Source: Streptosporangiaceae bacterium
GTDB taxonomy: Bacteria > Actinomycetota > Actinomycetes > Streptosporangiales > Streptosporangiaceae
Length of the DNA: 27,717 bases
NCBI GenBank assembly: GCA_030039095.1
Contig: JASHQP010000006.1
Span: forward strand, 1-27,717
Reading direction: 5' to 3'
A program made the translations under genes and the position numbers. The notes under the pieces were generated by a model. That model did not search any database. It had not been told where the DNA came from and saw nothing but the letters and a program-made list of their open reading frames with translations. Shown here in pieces: positions 15,890 through 23,768 of the stretch. The stretch's first letter is position 1. Each line of letters starts with the position of its first letter.

Positions 15890-16919
15890 ACTCCTCCACT
15901 CGCCGGGCGGTCTCCGCCGCTGACATGCTGAGGCGCTCCAGGATCGTGTACCGTCCGGGCCGGGTGGCCGGGGCGAGTTCCACGGCCTTGGCGAAGTCGG
16001 ACGCTGACAGTCCCAGGTCATCCGGCGTCCTCGGCAGCCCGTGCTGAGCCAGGCAGGCGGAGATCAGCTCCGCCTGGCTATGATCCGCCCGCAGGTGGGT
16101 GCAGAACAGCGCGCCCACGCCGGCCAGCTCACCGTGACTGCCAGTGCCCGGGTACAGCTGATCGATCGCGTGCATGACCTCGTGGTCGCCGCCGCTGCAC
16201 GGGCGGCTCGACCCGGCCACCGACATGGCCAGGCCGGACAGGACCAGCGCCTCGGCGAGCACGGTGAGGAACTCATCTGAACCTGCACAGCCCGGCTGAT
16301 GCAGCACGGCGTGAGCGGCGGACCTGGCCATGGCCGCGGCCAGCCCGTCCACCTGCTCGCCCGTGTCGGCCGCGGAGATCTCCCAGTCCGCCACCGCCGA
16401 CAGATTGCTCACGACGTCGCCGATTCCGGCGCTGGCGAGCGGGCCGGGAGCGCGGCGCACCCGGTCCAGGTCCACCACCACGGCCACCGGCATGACGACC
16501 CCGTACGATCCCTTCCCGGACTCATGCTCCAGGGAGCTGACCGGCGAGGCGATCCCGTCATGGGCGAGGCTGGTGGCGACGGCGACCATCGGGATGCCTG
16601 CCATATGCGCGGCGAACTTGGTCACGTCGATGGTGCGGCCGCCGCCGATCCCCGCGACGGCCTCGTAGGTCCCGGCCCGCAGCTTCTCCCCCAGCGACAC
16701 CGCGGTGCCGTGGCTGCCGTCGGCGATCGAGAAGATCTCTGCGTCGTCGATCTCCAGCTCGGCGGCAATACTGTCACCCTGACCGGGCCCGACGGCGACC
16801 GCAACCCGCCCCTGGGTCGCGATGCGGCGGTCGGCGAGCAGCGCGCCCAGGCCGCAAATCGCGCCGCGCCGTACATCTATGACCATGGGCGCGGAGAGCA
16901 TGCGGGCCAGCAGCGGCAT
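15867..16919 (-). CDS. sn-Glycerol-1-phosphate dehydrogenase-like (EgsA/AraM family)
   Basis: The 350-residue cytosolic protein belongs to the iron/zinc alcohol dehydrogenase-dehydroquinate synthase fold. The NAD-binding loop is GIGGGRTIDVTK (90-101). Metal ligands are expected from SLAHDGIASPVSS, GGDHEVMHAID and GSHGELAGVG, matching the Asp-His-His set of glycerol-1-phosphate dehydrogenases. The enzyme would reduce dihydroxyacetone phosphate to sn-glycerol-1-phosphate, the stereoisomer typical of archaeal lipids; Bacillus AraM does this in bacteria. GGGGG lies 4 nt before the ATG. It is coupled to the CDP-alcohol phosphatidyltransferase. Other members of the fold act on other ketoses, so the substrate is not certain. 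Confidence 0.85.
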   Translation of the reverse strand: MPLLARMLSAPMVIDVRRGAICGLGALLADRRIATQGRVAVAVGPGQGDSIAAELEIDDAEIFSIADGSHGTAVSLGEKLRAGTYEAVAGIGGGRTIDVTKFAAHMAGIPMVAVATSLAHDGIASPVSSLEHESGKGSYGVVMPVAVVVDLDRVRRAPGPLASAGIGDVVSNLSAVADWEISAADTGEQVDGLAAAMARSAAHAVLHQPGCAGSDEFLTVLAEALVLSGLAMSVAGSSRPCSGGDHEVMHAIDQLYPGTGSHGELAGVGALFCTHLRADHSQAELISACLAQHGLPRTPDDLGLSASDFAKAVELAPATRPGRYTILERLSMSAAETARRVEEYARAYAG

Positions 16920-16933
16920 ACATCCCCCTTCTC

Positions 16934-16958
16934 AGCTCGGGAGCCAGGTCACCGAGCT
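16934..16958 (-). promoter_or_regulatory. Inverted repeat before the dehydrogenase start
   Basis: AGCTCGG (16934-16940) and CCGAGCT (16952-16958) are separated by 11 nt and end about 15 nt before the ATG at 16919, next to its ribosome site. They lie in the 99-bp gap after the GT2 gene. Transcribed, they would form a stem that could affect translation or act as an internal attenuator. Confidence 0.35.
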
Positions 16959-17018
16959 CAGGGCCGTCGGCCGGTTCATGACCCAGCCGGCCGGGAGGCA
17001 CGACAGGTCGCCCAGGAC

Positions 17019-18179
17019 TTATTCATCTGCGCTTCCGTAGCAACGAGGACTCGTCCTGATCAGGGCCGGAAAGGGCCCGGTGGCGCGCGTGGGTGGCCCT
17101 GCGTCCCGGATCAGGCGGCCGGGGCTGGTCAGGAAGCCGATTCCCCAGCAGATGTGCATCGCAGCCAGAACCAGCGGCAGCCGCACCACGGCGGGCAGGC
17201 GAAGCCCGCGTGCCGCCATTGCCGTGACTGCGAGGACCGCGGCCAGGTACGCCGCTGGCGCGGCGAACCCAGCCGCCAGCGCGGGCCAGATCCAGCCCGG
17301 GCCGGCAGCCCGGCCGATCAGGCCAGTCACGCCGATCACGCCGATCAGGCCGATCAGCGTGCCAGCGGCCATCGCCAGGAGCGCGGCGGGCGGCGCCAGA
17401 TAACGCAAGCTGATCGTGCCCGCGTGCTGCCGCGACACGACCCGGCGCCAGCGGCCGTAGCCGAAGTACTGCGCAGCGAGTGCACGCACGGAGGCCCGCG
17501 GCCGGTAGCTGACCCGGAGCTCGGGCAGGAACCAGATCAGGCCGCCGGCCAGGCGGATCCGGTGATTGAGCTCCCAGTCCTCCGCGCGCTGATAGGCCTC
17601 GTCGTAGCCGCCCGCCCGCTCGATCGCGGCCCTGCGGTACACGCCCAGGTAGACCGAGTCGACCGGGCCCGCCTGCCCGCCAGTATGGAATTTCGCTGCA
17701 CCCACCCCGAACGGAGACGTCATCGCCCACGCCACCGCCTGCTGGAACGCCGTCACGCCCTCCGCGCCCATGACGCCGCCTACGTTGTCCGCCCCGGTCT
17801 GCCGGAGTGCGCGGACCGCTGCGCTCAGGTATCCCTGCGGAAGCACCGCGTGGCCGTCCACCCGCGCCACGATCGAGTACCTGGACGCCTTGATCGCCGC
17901 ATTGAGGCCGCACGGGATCCGGCCAGTCGGATTGGGCACCAGCGTGACGCGAGCGTCGGCGGCGGCCAGGCGCTGCGAAATATAAAGGGTTCGGTCCCGG
18001 GAGGGACCGACCGCGAGCAGGACCTCCAGCCCGCCCCAGTAATCCTGACCGAGCACGCTGCGGACCGACTCCTCCAGGTGCCGCTCCTCGTTTCTGACCG
18101 CCATGACGACGGAAACGGTCTCAGTGTCACGAGCTGCCCACCCGTTGCTATCGGCCTGGGCGCTCGCTGGATGGCTCAT
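17019..18179 (-). CDS. GT2 glycosyltransferase with C-terminal membrane spans
   Basis: The 386-residue product starts with a GT-A domain (VSVVMAVRNEERHLEESVRSVLGQDY), has Asp108-Gly109-His110 in place of the usual DxD, GLNAAI at 91-96, and the catalytic-region motif AEDWELNHR (199-207). After residue about 250 come four hydrophobic segments, including an Ile-Gly repeat (LIGLIGVIGVTGLIG). It resembles ExoA-like succinoglycan-type transferases acting at the inner face of the membrane. The start at 18179 has GGAG 6 nt upstream; an ATG at 18194 lacks this. It is the first gene after the promoter at 18306-18338. The sugar donor is unknown. Confidence 0.9.
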   Translation of the reverse strand: MSHPASAQADSNGWAARDTETVSVVMAVRNEERHLEESVRSVLGQDYWGGLEVLLAVGPSRDRTLYISQRLAAADARVTLVPNPTGRIPCGLNAAIKASRYSIVARVDGHAVLPQGYLSAAVRALRQTGADNVGGVMGAEGVTAFQQAVAWAMTSPFGVGAAKFHTGGQAGPVDSVYLGVYRRAAIERAGGYDEAYQRAEDWELNHRIRLAGGLIWFLPELRVSYRPRASVRALAAQYFGYGRWRRVVSRQHAGTISLRYLAPPAALLAMAAGTLIGLIGVIGVTGLIGRAAGPGWIWPALAAGFAAPAAYLAAVLAVTAMAARGLRLPAVVRLPLVLAAMHICWGIGFLTSPGRLIRDAGPPTRATGPFPALIRTSPRCYGSADE

Positions 18180-18204
18180 CTTGCACTCCGACAAACTGCT
18201 TCTG

Positions 18205-18226
18205 CCTGATCGGAGAACCGATCAGG
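18205..18226 (-). promoter_or_regulatory. Perfect hairpin in the GT2 leader
   Basis: CCTGATCGG-AGAA-CCGATCAGG is a perfect 9-bp inverted repeat with a 4-nt loop. It lies in the 5' leader of the GT2 mRNA, 26 nt upstream of the ATG and about 80 nt downstream of the promoter -10. It could be an operator or an attenuator-like RNA stem. Confidence 0.5.
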
Positions 18227-18305
18227 TACCGGTGGTCCTCCTCCGATGCGCGCAGCACTCGCCGCGGCAGCCTCGGGCTCGGGAGATCGAGCACTGCTGT
18301 CCGCA

Positions 18306-18338
18306 GATTCTCTAGAAAACCTATCTATTTTGTCAAGA
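18306..18338 (-). promoter_or_regulatory. Conserved promoter of the GT2 unit (copy 1)
   Basis: On the minus strand TTGACA (18336-18331) and TAGAGA (18314-18309) are separated by 16 nt. The 33-bp block matches the block at 24027-24059 on the plus strand at 28 of 33 positions, including a run TCTTGACAAAATAGAT and the ending TAGAGAATC. It faces the GT2 gene start at 18179. It is the clearest sigma-70-type promoter in the window. Confidence 0.75.
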
Positions 18339-18374
18339 TAGAAACGTTAACCTGACTGTGAGCCTTCGTTGGCT

Positions 18375-18414
18375 GCTTGTTCAGCAAGCCGCAAGTCCCT
18401 CTGAAGCGGGACTT
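18375..18414. other. Two adjacent stem-loops
   Basis: GCTTG/CAAGC (18375-18379 and 18385-18389) is followed by AAGTCCC/GGGACTT (18393-18399 and 18408-18414, 8-nt loop). The second stem recalls both a terminator and the hairpin ends of IS200/IS605-type elements. No transposase remnant could be confirmed beside it. Confidence 0.4.
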
Positions 18415-18526
18415 CTCCGGCAAGGAACACGACGGCCGTCGGGCCGAGGCCACGCCACCGACCGTCACAGTCCATCACCCCGACCTCGCGGATCGGACCG
18501 TTAGCCCTCATCCGGGAGGGACTATC

Positions 18527-18546
18527 CGATAATTTTGATCGACTTG
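18527..18546 (+). promoter_or_regulatory. Shared 20-bp control element, copy A
   Basis: CGATAATTTTGATCGACTTG is identical to 25561-25580 and matches 18 of 20 positions at 23747-23766 on the other strand. It contains the interrupted palindrome (C/T)CGAT-AATTTTG-ATCGA. It lies 133 bp upstream of the MptB-like gene, in the same orientation relative to that gene as the other copies have to theirs. Confidence 0.75.
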
Positions 18547-18679
18547 ATTGGATAGACGCAGGATCGCCGACATAACGAGGGCAAACTCCGGTCGCGCCGG
18601 CGCGGGGCGCGGCCGGTCAAGCCGCTTGCCCGCGAGCCGTCCGACGTGAGCGAGGGCATGATGACGTGGTCGTGGCCGG

Positions 18680-20299
18680 ATGAGTGATGTCGGCATTCGG
18701 GACCGAGAGCCAGGGCAGGCCGCCCGGTGGATGGGCAGGACGGCGATCGCCGCCACGGGCGGCAGCATCGCGCTCGTCGGCGTGATCGGGGCCCTGGGCC
18801 CGTCGGCGGCGGTGCCGGGGCTGCACCGAGCCGCGCCGTGGCCGCCGTGGTTTGCTGCCGCTGAGCCGTCAGCCACGCTGGTCTCGCTGGCTTTGTGGGC
18901 CGCCGTTCTGCTGGGTGGCACGGGCCTGAGTGCTGGGCTGCTGGCCGTCCGCCGGGGATGGCGGCCGCGGGCCGGCCGGCTCATGGCCGGCTCGGTGGTT
19001 GCGGTGCTGGCGCTGATGGTGATCCCGCCGGTGGGCTCCACCGACATACTGGACTACGCCGTGTACGGGCGTATCGTCTCCATCGGGCACAGCCCGTACC
19101 GGATGACACCGCTGCAGCTCGAGTCCACCGGCGACCCGGTGGGCGCGGCGGCGCCGATTCCATGGGAGCGGGATCCTTCGGTGTACGGGCCGCTGGCCAC
19201 GGCAACCGAGTGGGCGGCGGCCGAGCTCGCCGGCCCGTCGGCCGGACGTACCGTGTTCTGGCTGAAGGTATGGAACGGGCTCGCGTACCTGGCCCTCGTG
19301 CTCGGCCTGGACCGGCTCACCCGCTCCGATGCGGCCCGCAGAGCCAGGGCACACCTGCTGTGGTCGGTGAATCCGCTGATGCTGCTGGCCGTGATGGCCG
19401 GTGGCCACGTCGACGGGCTGAGCGCGGCGGTCGCGTTCTTCGCCCTGGCGTCGCTGTGTCCCGGCGGGGTGTGGCGCCCCGGTCCGCGCCGCTGGCTGCT
19501 GGCCGGGCTGCTGCTGGGTGCCGCGGCGGCGGTCAAGGCTCCGCTGCTGCTGGTCGCCGGGGGTCTTGGGTGGGTGGCGCGGCGGTCACCACGCACGCTG
19601 GCTGCCCTCTGCCTCGGGATGACGGCGGTGCTGCTGCCCTGTTACCTTGTGGCCGGATGGGCCGCGGTCGCGGCCGTGGCCGGGCGCGCGGCAGGCTCCC
19701 CGGCCGTCTACGAGCCGTGGCACTTGCTGCTCCGTGGCCTCGGCCTGCACGTGGGCGATGCCACCGTCGACGTTGTCGGCGCGGCCGCTGCCGTGATCCT
19801 CGCGGTGATCCTGCTGTGCCGGATGCTCCCGGGGCCGGCCGGCTTGCCGTTCGCCCGGCCCGCGCTCGCGCTGCTGCTTGCGTGGCTGGTCACCACGCCG
19901 CAGCAGCGGCCGTGGTACGACGCGGCGCTCTTCCCGCTGCTGGCGCTGATGCCTGCGTCCCGGCTGGACTGGATCGCGGTGGCACGGGCCATCCCCGCCG
20001 CGCTCGCCGAGCTCCCGGGGATCATCTACTACCCCGGCCTGACCCCCGGCTGGCTCTCCGCCGCGGGGAAGACGATCTCCACCGGGGTCGCGCCCATCGT
20101 TCTCGTCGGCGTCGCGCTGGCCCTGCTCTGGCTGTGCATGTCCAGGAAGTGGAATGCAGCAGACGGCAGCGGCCCGCCCGCGCCGCCGCGGGACGACCTG
20201 GACGAGATCGCCGCCGGCGCGGGATCGCCGCCGGCGCGGGTTCCAGCCCGCTTCGATGAGTCAGCAGCGGTGCGCGCCGTCAGGCCGCGTAGAGGCTGA
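18680..20299 (+). CDS. MptB-like polyprenol-phosphomannose-dependent mannosyltransferase (GT-C)
   Basis: The 539-residue multi-span membrane protein resembles the MptA/MptB family of alpha-1,6-mannosyltransferases. The first loop has STDILDYAVYGRIVSIGHSPYRM (about 120-142), the equivalent of the acidic catalytic loop of GT-C enzymes. PWERDPSVYGPLATATEWAAA, WSVNPLMLLAVMAGGHVDG, AAAVKAPLLL and TTPQQRPWYDA are further family-like boxes. It should add mannose from polyprenyl-phosphomannose on the outer membrane face. In-frame TGA at 18662 fixes the start at or after 18680; no good ribosome site is seen. The last 14 residues exist because of a 17-bp tandem duplication and make the gene overlap the convergent gene by 20 bp. 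Confidence 0.85.
   Translation: MSDVGIRDREPGQAARWMGRTAIAATGGSIALVGVIGALGPSAAVPGLHRAAPWPPWFAAAEPSATLVSLALWAAVLLGGTGLSAGLLAVRRGWRPRAGRLMAGSVVAVLALMVIPPVGSTDILDYAVYGRIVSIGHSPYRMTPLQLESTGDPVGAAAPIPWERDPSVYGPLATATEWAAAELAGPSAGRTVFWLKVWNGLAYLALVLGLDRLTRSDAARRARAHLLWSVNPLMLLAVMAGGHVDGLSAAVAFFALASLCPGGVWRPGPRRWLLAGLLLGAAAAVKAPLLLVAGGLGWVARRSPRTLAALCLGMTAVLLPCYLVAGWAAVAAVAGRAAGSPAVYEPWHLLLRGLGLHVGDATVDVVGAAAAVILAVILLCRMLPGPAGLPFARPALALLLAWLVTTPQQRPWYDAALFPLLALMPASRLDWIAVARAIPAALAELPGIIYYPGLTPGWLSAAGKTISTGVAPIVLVGVALALLWLCMSRKWNAADGSGPPAPPRDDLDEIAAGAGSPPARVPARFDESAAVRAVRPRRG
20207..20240. repeat. 17-bp tandem duplication near the 3' end of the MptB-like gene
   Basis: ATCGCCGCCGGCGCGGG occurs at 20207-20223 and again directly at 20224-20240. 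Its length is not a multiple of three. With a single copy, the reading frame would end at the TGA 20257-20259 instead of 20297-20299. Confidence 0.9.
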
Positions 20300-21818
20300 G
20301 CACGACGGATTGCACCGTCCAGCGTCGAATCAGGCGCATGCCGCCGACCAGAGCCAGCTCTTCGCGGCCGACTTCCGTGTCAGGCCTGACGGACAGCTGA
20401 TCCGCCCACTGGACGAGCCACACCCTGTGCACACCGGCAAATCGCCTGGCCAGCACGGACGCCGATATCTGGGTTCCGGTCAGGCTGTCGGACGCCACCG
20501 GTGACTGCTTCAGCGCCACGTCGCGGAGCTTGCGGAATGGCGCCGGGTACCCCATGCTCACCACCCGCGCCTCGGACGGCAGGTAGAAGACCGCATCGCC
20601 GGGGTGCTCATTGGCCGCCACAACCGCCGACACGCCGCGCAGGTCGTCCGGTCTGGCCGAGGTCAGCCGCACGGTCCGTTGCGGCCCCACGAGCAGCGCC
20701 GCAATAGCCGCGAGGACCACGGCTGGCGCTGCCCACGCGAGCGCCGGGATCCTCCGGTCAGGAAGTGAGGCGGCGGCCAGGCGGGCGAGCCATGCCAGCC
20801 CTGCCGCACAGAGCAGGGCGAGCGCGGGCAGGCAGAAGACCACGTACCGCTCGACGTAGACCGGCTCGGCCACCGAGACGGCGAGCAGGATGAACGGCGG
20901 CAGCACCAGCCACGGCAGGGCGACCGTGACCACCGTGATCTCCCGCAGGCGGCCAGCGCCGAGCCCGGATGCGACGCCGCACAGCGTCAGCGCGGCGAAG
21001 AGGGGGACGAGCGCCCACGATCCGGCGAAGAGCCGCGCCAGGGTGATCACCGTGCCGGGCCCGGGCCGGGTCACCCAGGCGAGTGCCCCGTTCTGGCGAT
21101 AGCCCAGGAGAATCAGCGGGCTGAGCACCGCGACGGCGGCCGCCGAGGCCAGCAGCCAGGGCATCAGGCGCACCTGCCGCCTGGCCAGCAGCACTGTCAC
21201 GCCGTGCGCGGCCAGGATCAGCAGCGCGAAAAGGCTCAACAGGCCGGTCAGCGCGATCGCCGCCGCGTATCCGGCCCACCAGCGCCGGCCGTCCTGCCCG
21301 ATGGCCCGGATCAGCAAGCAGGTGGACACGACCACGGACAGGGTGACCAGGGCGTACGGGCGCGCATCCTGCGCGTAGTACGTGGTCTGCGGTGCGGCCA
21401 CGTACAGCAGGCCGGCCAGCATGCCGGTTGCCGAGGGAGCAGGCAACCCGCTGAGCCGCGCCAGCCGCCCGCCCGCAGCGGCGAGCGCCCCCGCGGCGAG
21501 GCTCGTGGCGATCAGCGAGGGCAGCCTGAGCGCCACCGCCGAAGTGCCAAGGACGCCGATGACGAGGTGCATGCCGAGGTAATACGGGCCGTGCACCGCG
21601 TCGACGTGCGACAGCAGGCCGAAGATCTGGCTGAACGAGCGCCGTGCCGCCTCGAGCGTGTAGGCCTCGTCACGCCACAGCGACGGGCCGCCGATCCGGT
21701 AGCCGCCGACGAGCAGGGCGGCGGCGGCGGGAACCCCGGCGGCCAGCCAGCGTGGCACCCGCCGGGCCGCTGTCCGTGCAAGTGGCTCCGGGACCTGAAG
21801 AGCAGATCGCCGGCCCAC
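20280..21818 (-). CDS. ArnT/PMT-like GT-C glycosyltransferase 1
   Basis: The 512-residue polytopic protein has the GT-C catalytic motif in the first outer loop: SLWRDEAYTLEAARRS (Asp50-Glu51), then HVDAVHGPYYLGMHLVIGVLG. Ten or so hydrophobic segments and a C-terminal soluble domain (about 390-512, DAVFYLPSEARVVSMGYP) follow. Relatives move mannose or other sugars from polyprenyl-phosphate carriers on the outer face of the membrane. The GTG at 21818 lies 2 nt after the stop of the previous gene, so the two are coupled. The same frame stays open far upstream, but that part overlaps the other glycosyltransferase and is not coding. The gene overlaps the convergent MptB-like gene by 20 bp. Confidence 0.85.
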   Translation of the reverse strand: MGRRSALQVPEPLARTAARRVPRWLAAGVPAAAALLVGGYRIGGPSLWRDEAYTLEAARRSFSQIFGLLSHVDAVHGPYYLGMHLVIGVLGTSAVALRLPSLIATSLAAGALAAAGGRLARLSGLPAPSATGMLAGLLYVAAPQTTYYAQDARPYALVTLSVVVSTCLLIRAIGQDGRRWWAGYAAAIALTGLLSLFALLILAAHGVTVLLARRQVRLMPWLLASAAAVAVLSPLILLGYRQNGALAWVTRPGPGTVITLARLFAGSWALVPLFAALTLCGVASGLGAGRLREITVVTVALPWLVLPPFILLAVSVAEPVYVERYVVFCLPALALLCAAGLAWLARLAAASLPDRRIPALAWAAPAVVLAAIAALLVGPQRTVRLTSARPDDLRGVSAVVAANEHPGDAVFYLPSEARVVSMGYPAPFRKLRDVALKQSPVASDSLTGTQISASVLARRFAGVHRVWLVQWADQLSVRPDTEVGREELALVGGMRLIRRWTVQSVVLSLYAA

Positions 21819-21820
21819 GC

Positions 21821-23527
21821 TCAGGTCCGGGATGTGGTTGCGGTGATGTGGCTCCAGCCCCCCGGGCAGGGCGGGGGCGGGCGGCCGGCCGATGGGCCGG
21901 GAGCGGGCGGCCGACGGAACCGGTAGACGAGGATGGACCCGTCCAGGACCCGGACCGGGCAGTAGCCCCAGAGCCAGGCGAGCTGCGACCGATCGGCGCT
22001 GGTGAGCGCCGTGGCCGAAACCGCGACCCAGCCAAGGACCCGTCCCGGAGGCGTGCCGAGCAGCGGCCGCCCGCCAGGGACCGGATCGGGAGCCAGGCCC
22101 CGGGAGCCGAAGTAACTGACCCAAGGACGGCGCCCCGCGGCCCAGGTAACGAGTGCGTAGAGCCCTTGCCCCCAGTCCACGCTGGAATTGGTGGCGACCG
22201 CGTAGCCAGGCCGGAACGGGGGCGCGGTCCACGACAGCGAACCGGGAAACGAGGTAGCCGTGGTGACGGCCGCAGCCACCAGCAGCCCGCAGGCCCCGGC
22301 GGTCCCGGCCCGTCGCAGCGTGGGCCGCAGGGCCACCACCGCTGGCACCAGAGCGCCAGAGGCGGCGGCCCACAGCGCGAGCACCGGGAGCAGGTAACGC
22401 ACACCGATGTCCCGGGGCATGGCGACGAAGAACCCGGTCAGCAGCACCGCCGGGAGGCCGACCGCGAGCAGCGCCCGCCGCCGGGCCGCCGGGCCGGCAG
22501 CCAGCCACGCCACCGCACCGGCAGCGAACAGCAGCAGCGCCGCGGCCGGCAGCTTGATCACCAGGCTCAGCGGCCAGAACCACCACCGCCCGCCGGTGTA
22601 GGAAGTTCCCGCCAGGTAGCCGGGAACCGGGGTATCGGCGGCCCGCAGATAGCCGATTCCGCTGAGGTAGGGCGACGGCAGCAGCCCCGGATGCGCCAGC
22701 ACGGCGGGGTCGAGGATGGCGTAGGGAATCCACACCGCAGCCAGGGCGGCCAGACCGGCCAGGGCGGTGCGGGCGAGAACGTGCCGCGCAGCGGACCGCA
22801 GGCACGGCGCGCCCCGGAGCGTGGTGACCCCGACAGCGGCCAGCGCGGCCGCCACCACCAGGAGCCCGGAGATGTCGCTGAGCGCGACGCCCGCGAGCGC
22901 GAGCCCAAGCCAGACCAGCGCGCGCGTGCTCTGCAGCCGCAGCCAGCGTGCCAGCATCCACGACGCCGTCACCGTGGCGAGGGCGAATGGGACGTCGGTC
23001 CCGTCCAGATGGCCGATGCCGAGCACGAGCGGAGACGCCAGCCACAGCAGCCCGCCGAACGCGCCCGCGGCAGCCCCCAGCAGTTCGCCGCCGAGGCCGA
23101 AGATCGCGAACGCCACGCCCGCCGTCTCGGCGAGCGGCACCAGGCGGGCGGTGAACATGACTCTGCGCAGGCTGCCCGCTGCCCGCTGGGCGTCGATGAA
23201 CCGCGCACTGTAGCTGCGCTCGTCGTTCCCCGCCCACCGGCCGTTCCCGGGGATGACCGGATGCACCAGCAGCACCGGCAGCGCGGCCAGGACCTTCGGC
23301 ACCGGCGGATGCTCGTCGTTCAGCGTGAGGTCATGGTGCAGAACGGCCGCGAGGCCGGCCGCGACGTACACCGGCTCGTCGAAGGTCGGCCCGTCAGACC
23401 AGGCCTCGCCCACGCCGAGCGCGAGAAAGGCCACCGACCCGATGACCAGCACGGCCAGAGGCAGCCATTGCAGCCTGGAAGGCGCCCGCTGCGAGGGGCG
23501 GGAGGAGACCGCAGACCTAGTCACCAC
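21821..23527 (-). CDS. ArnT/PMT-like GT-C glycosyltransferase 2
   Basis: The 568-residue polytopic protein begins with one span, followed by the catalytic loop PTFDEPVYVAAG (Asp50-Glu51) and LNDEHPPVPKVLAALP, as in PMT/ArnT-type enzymes. Later boxes are IGHLDGTDVPFALATV, YLAGTSYTGGRWWFWPLSLVIKLP and TNSSVDWGQGLYAL, seen in the C-terminal loop of this family. It should use polyprenyl-phosphate sugars outside the membrane. The start is one of two adjacent GTG codons (23527, 23524) and overlaps the end of the small membrane-protein gene by 11 bp. The gene is second in a three-gene unit with the other GT-C gene. Confidence 0.87.
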   Translation of the reverse strand: MVTRSAVSSRPSQRAPSRLQWLPLAVLVIGSVAFLALGVGEAWSDGPTFDEPVYVAAGLAAVLHHDLTLNDEHPPVPKVLAALPVLLVHPVIPGNGRWAGNDERSYSARFIDAQRAAGSLRRVMFTARLVPLAETAGVAFAIFGLGGELLGAAAGAFGGLLWLASPLVLGIGHLDGTDVPFALATVTASWMLARWLRLQSTRALVWLGLALAGVALSDISGLLVVAAALAAVGVTTLRGAPCLRSAARHVLARTALAGLAALAAVWIPYAILDPAVLAHPGLLPSPYLSGIGYLRAADTPVPGYLAGTSYTGGRWWFWPLSLVIKLPAAALLLFAAGAVAWLAAGPAARRRALLAVGLPAVLLTGFFVAMPRDIGVRYLLPVLALWAAASGALVPAVVALRPTLRRAGTAGACGLLVAAAVTTATSFPGSLSWTAPPFRPGYAVATNSSVDWGQGLYALVTWAAGRRPWVSYFGSRGLAPDPVPGGRPLLGTPPGRVLGWVAVSATALTSADRSQLAWLWGYCPVRVLDGSILVYRFRRPPAPGPSAGRPPPPCPGGWSHITATTSRT

Positions 23528-23726
23528 GGCCGGGTTCCCGCGCCGGCGAGGTAAGCGCCGTCGGACGCAGCCGTGTCCGGACGGCTGTCAGCCAGGCCAG
23601 GACGGTGGCCTCGGACAGCGGCATGCCCGGGGCCACAGCGGACACGGCAAAGGCCACCGCCAGGGCGAACCAGCCGGCAGGCGTCCTTCGGCGCACGGCC
23701 CCGGACCGCGGGCGTCGTCTCAGCAT
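23517..23726 (-). CDS. Small membrane protein, partial paralog of the PAP2 protein N-terminus
   Basis: The 69-residue protein has one hydrophobic span after a basic start (RRRTPAGWFALAVAFAVSAV), then PGMPLSEATVLAWL. This region aligns without gaps to the PAP2-type protein encoded at 25596-26762 (RRRMLIGWSILVAAFIVCTA, then GIPLSEDTVLIWL): 19 of 35 residues are identical. The rest of the PAP2 enzyme, including all catalytic residues, is absent. AGGAG lies 6-7 nt before the ATG and a copy of the shared 20-bp element ends 20 bp upstream, so it is well expressed on paper. Its stop overlaps the next GT-C gene. It could be a regulatory or assembly subunit, or a decayed duplicate. Confidence 0.75.
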   Translation of the reverse strand: MLRRRPRSGAVRRRTPAGWFALAVAFAVSAVAPGMPLSEATVLAWLTAVRTRLRPTALTSPAREPGRGD

Positions 23727-23746
23727 CGGCCACTCCTATACTAGAG

Positions 23747-23766
23747 TAAGTCGACCAAAATTATCG
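23747..23766 (-). promoter_or_regulatory. Shared 20-bp control element, copy C
   Basis: The minus strand reads CGATAATTTTGGTCGACTTA, 18 of 20 identical to copies A and B. It ends 20 bp before the ATG of the small membrane protein at 23726. GATAAT within it could be that gene's -10 box. Confidence 0.7.
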
Positions 23767-23768
23767 GA

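Larger units (their letters stand above)
18180..18679. other. Divergent control region with promoter, operators and hairpins
   Basis: About 500 bp separate the GT2 unit (minus) from the MptB-like gene (plus). It contains a 9-bp-arm hairpin at 18205-18226, the promoter at 18306-18338 (minus), two stem-loops at 18375-18389 and 18393-18414, and the 20-bp shared element at 18527-18546. A minus-strand frame of about 43 codons (18490-18350) containing AVVFLAGEVPLQRDLRLAEQAA is open but has no recognised family. Three AT-rich islands mark the functional sites. Confidence 0.6.

Noticed and set aside
17311..17352. Short GATCAsGCC-type repeats inside the GT2 gene
   Set aside because: They encode the Ile-Gly repeats of a membrane helix in frame; coding constraint explains them.
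16299..18209. 636-codon plus-strand frame
   Set aside because: It lies opposite the GT2 and dehydrogenase genes, which have clear motifs and overlaps; composition is that of an antisense shadow.
20280..23237. A single 985-codon minus-strand protein
   Set aside because: Only the last 512 codons are membrane-protein-like with the WRDEAYT motif. The upstream part overlaps, in another frame, a complete GT-C gene ending at 21821.
21644..23554. 636-codon plus-strand frame
   Set aside because: Antisense shadow of the GT-C genes; extremely Arg/Gly/Pro/Gln-rich with no recognisable domain.
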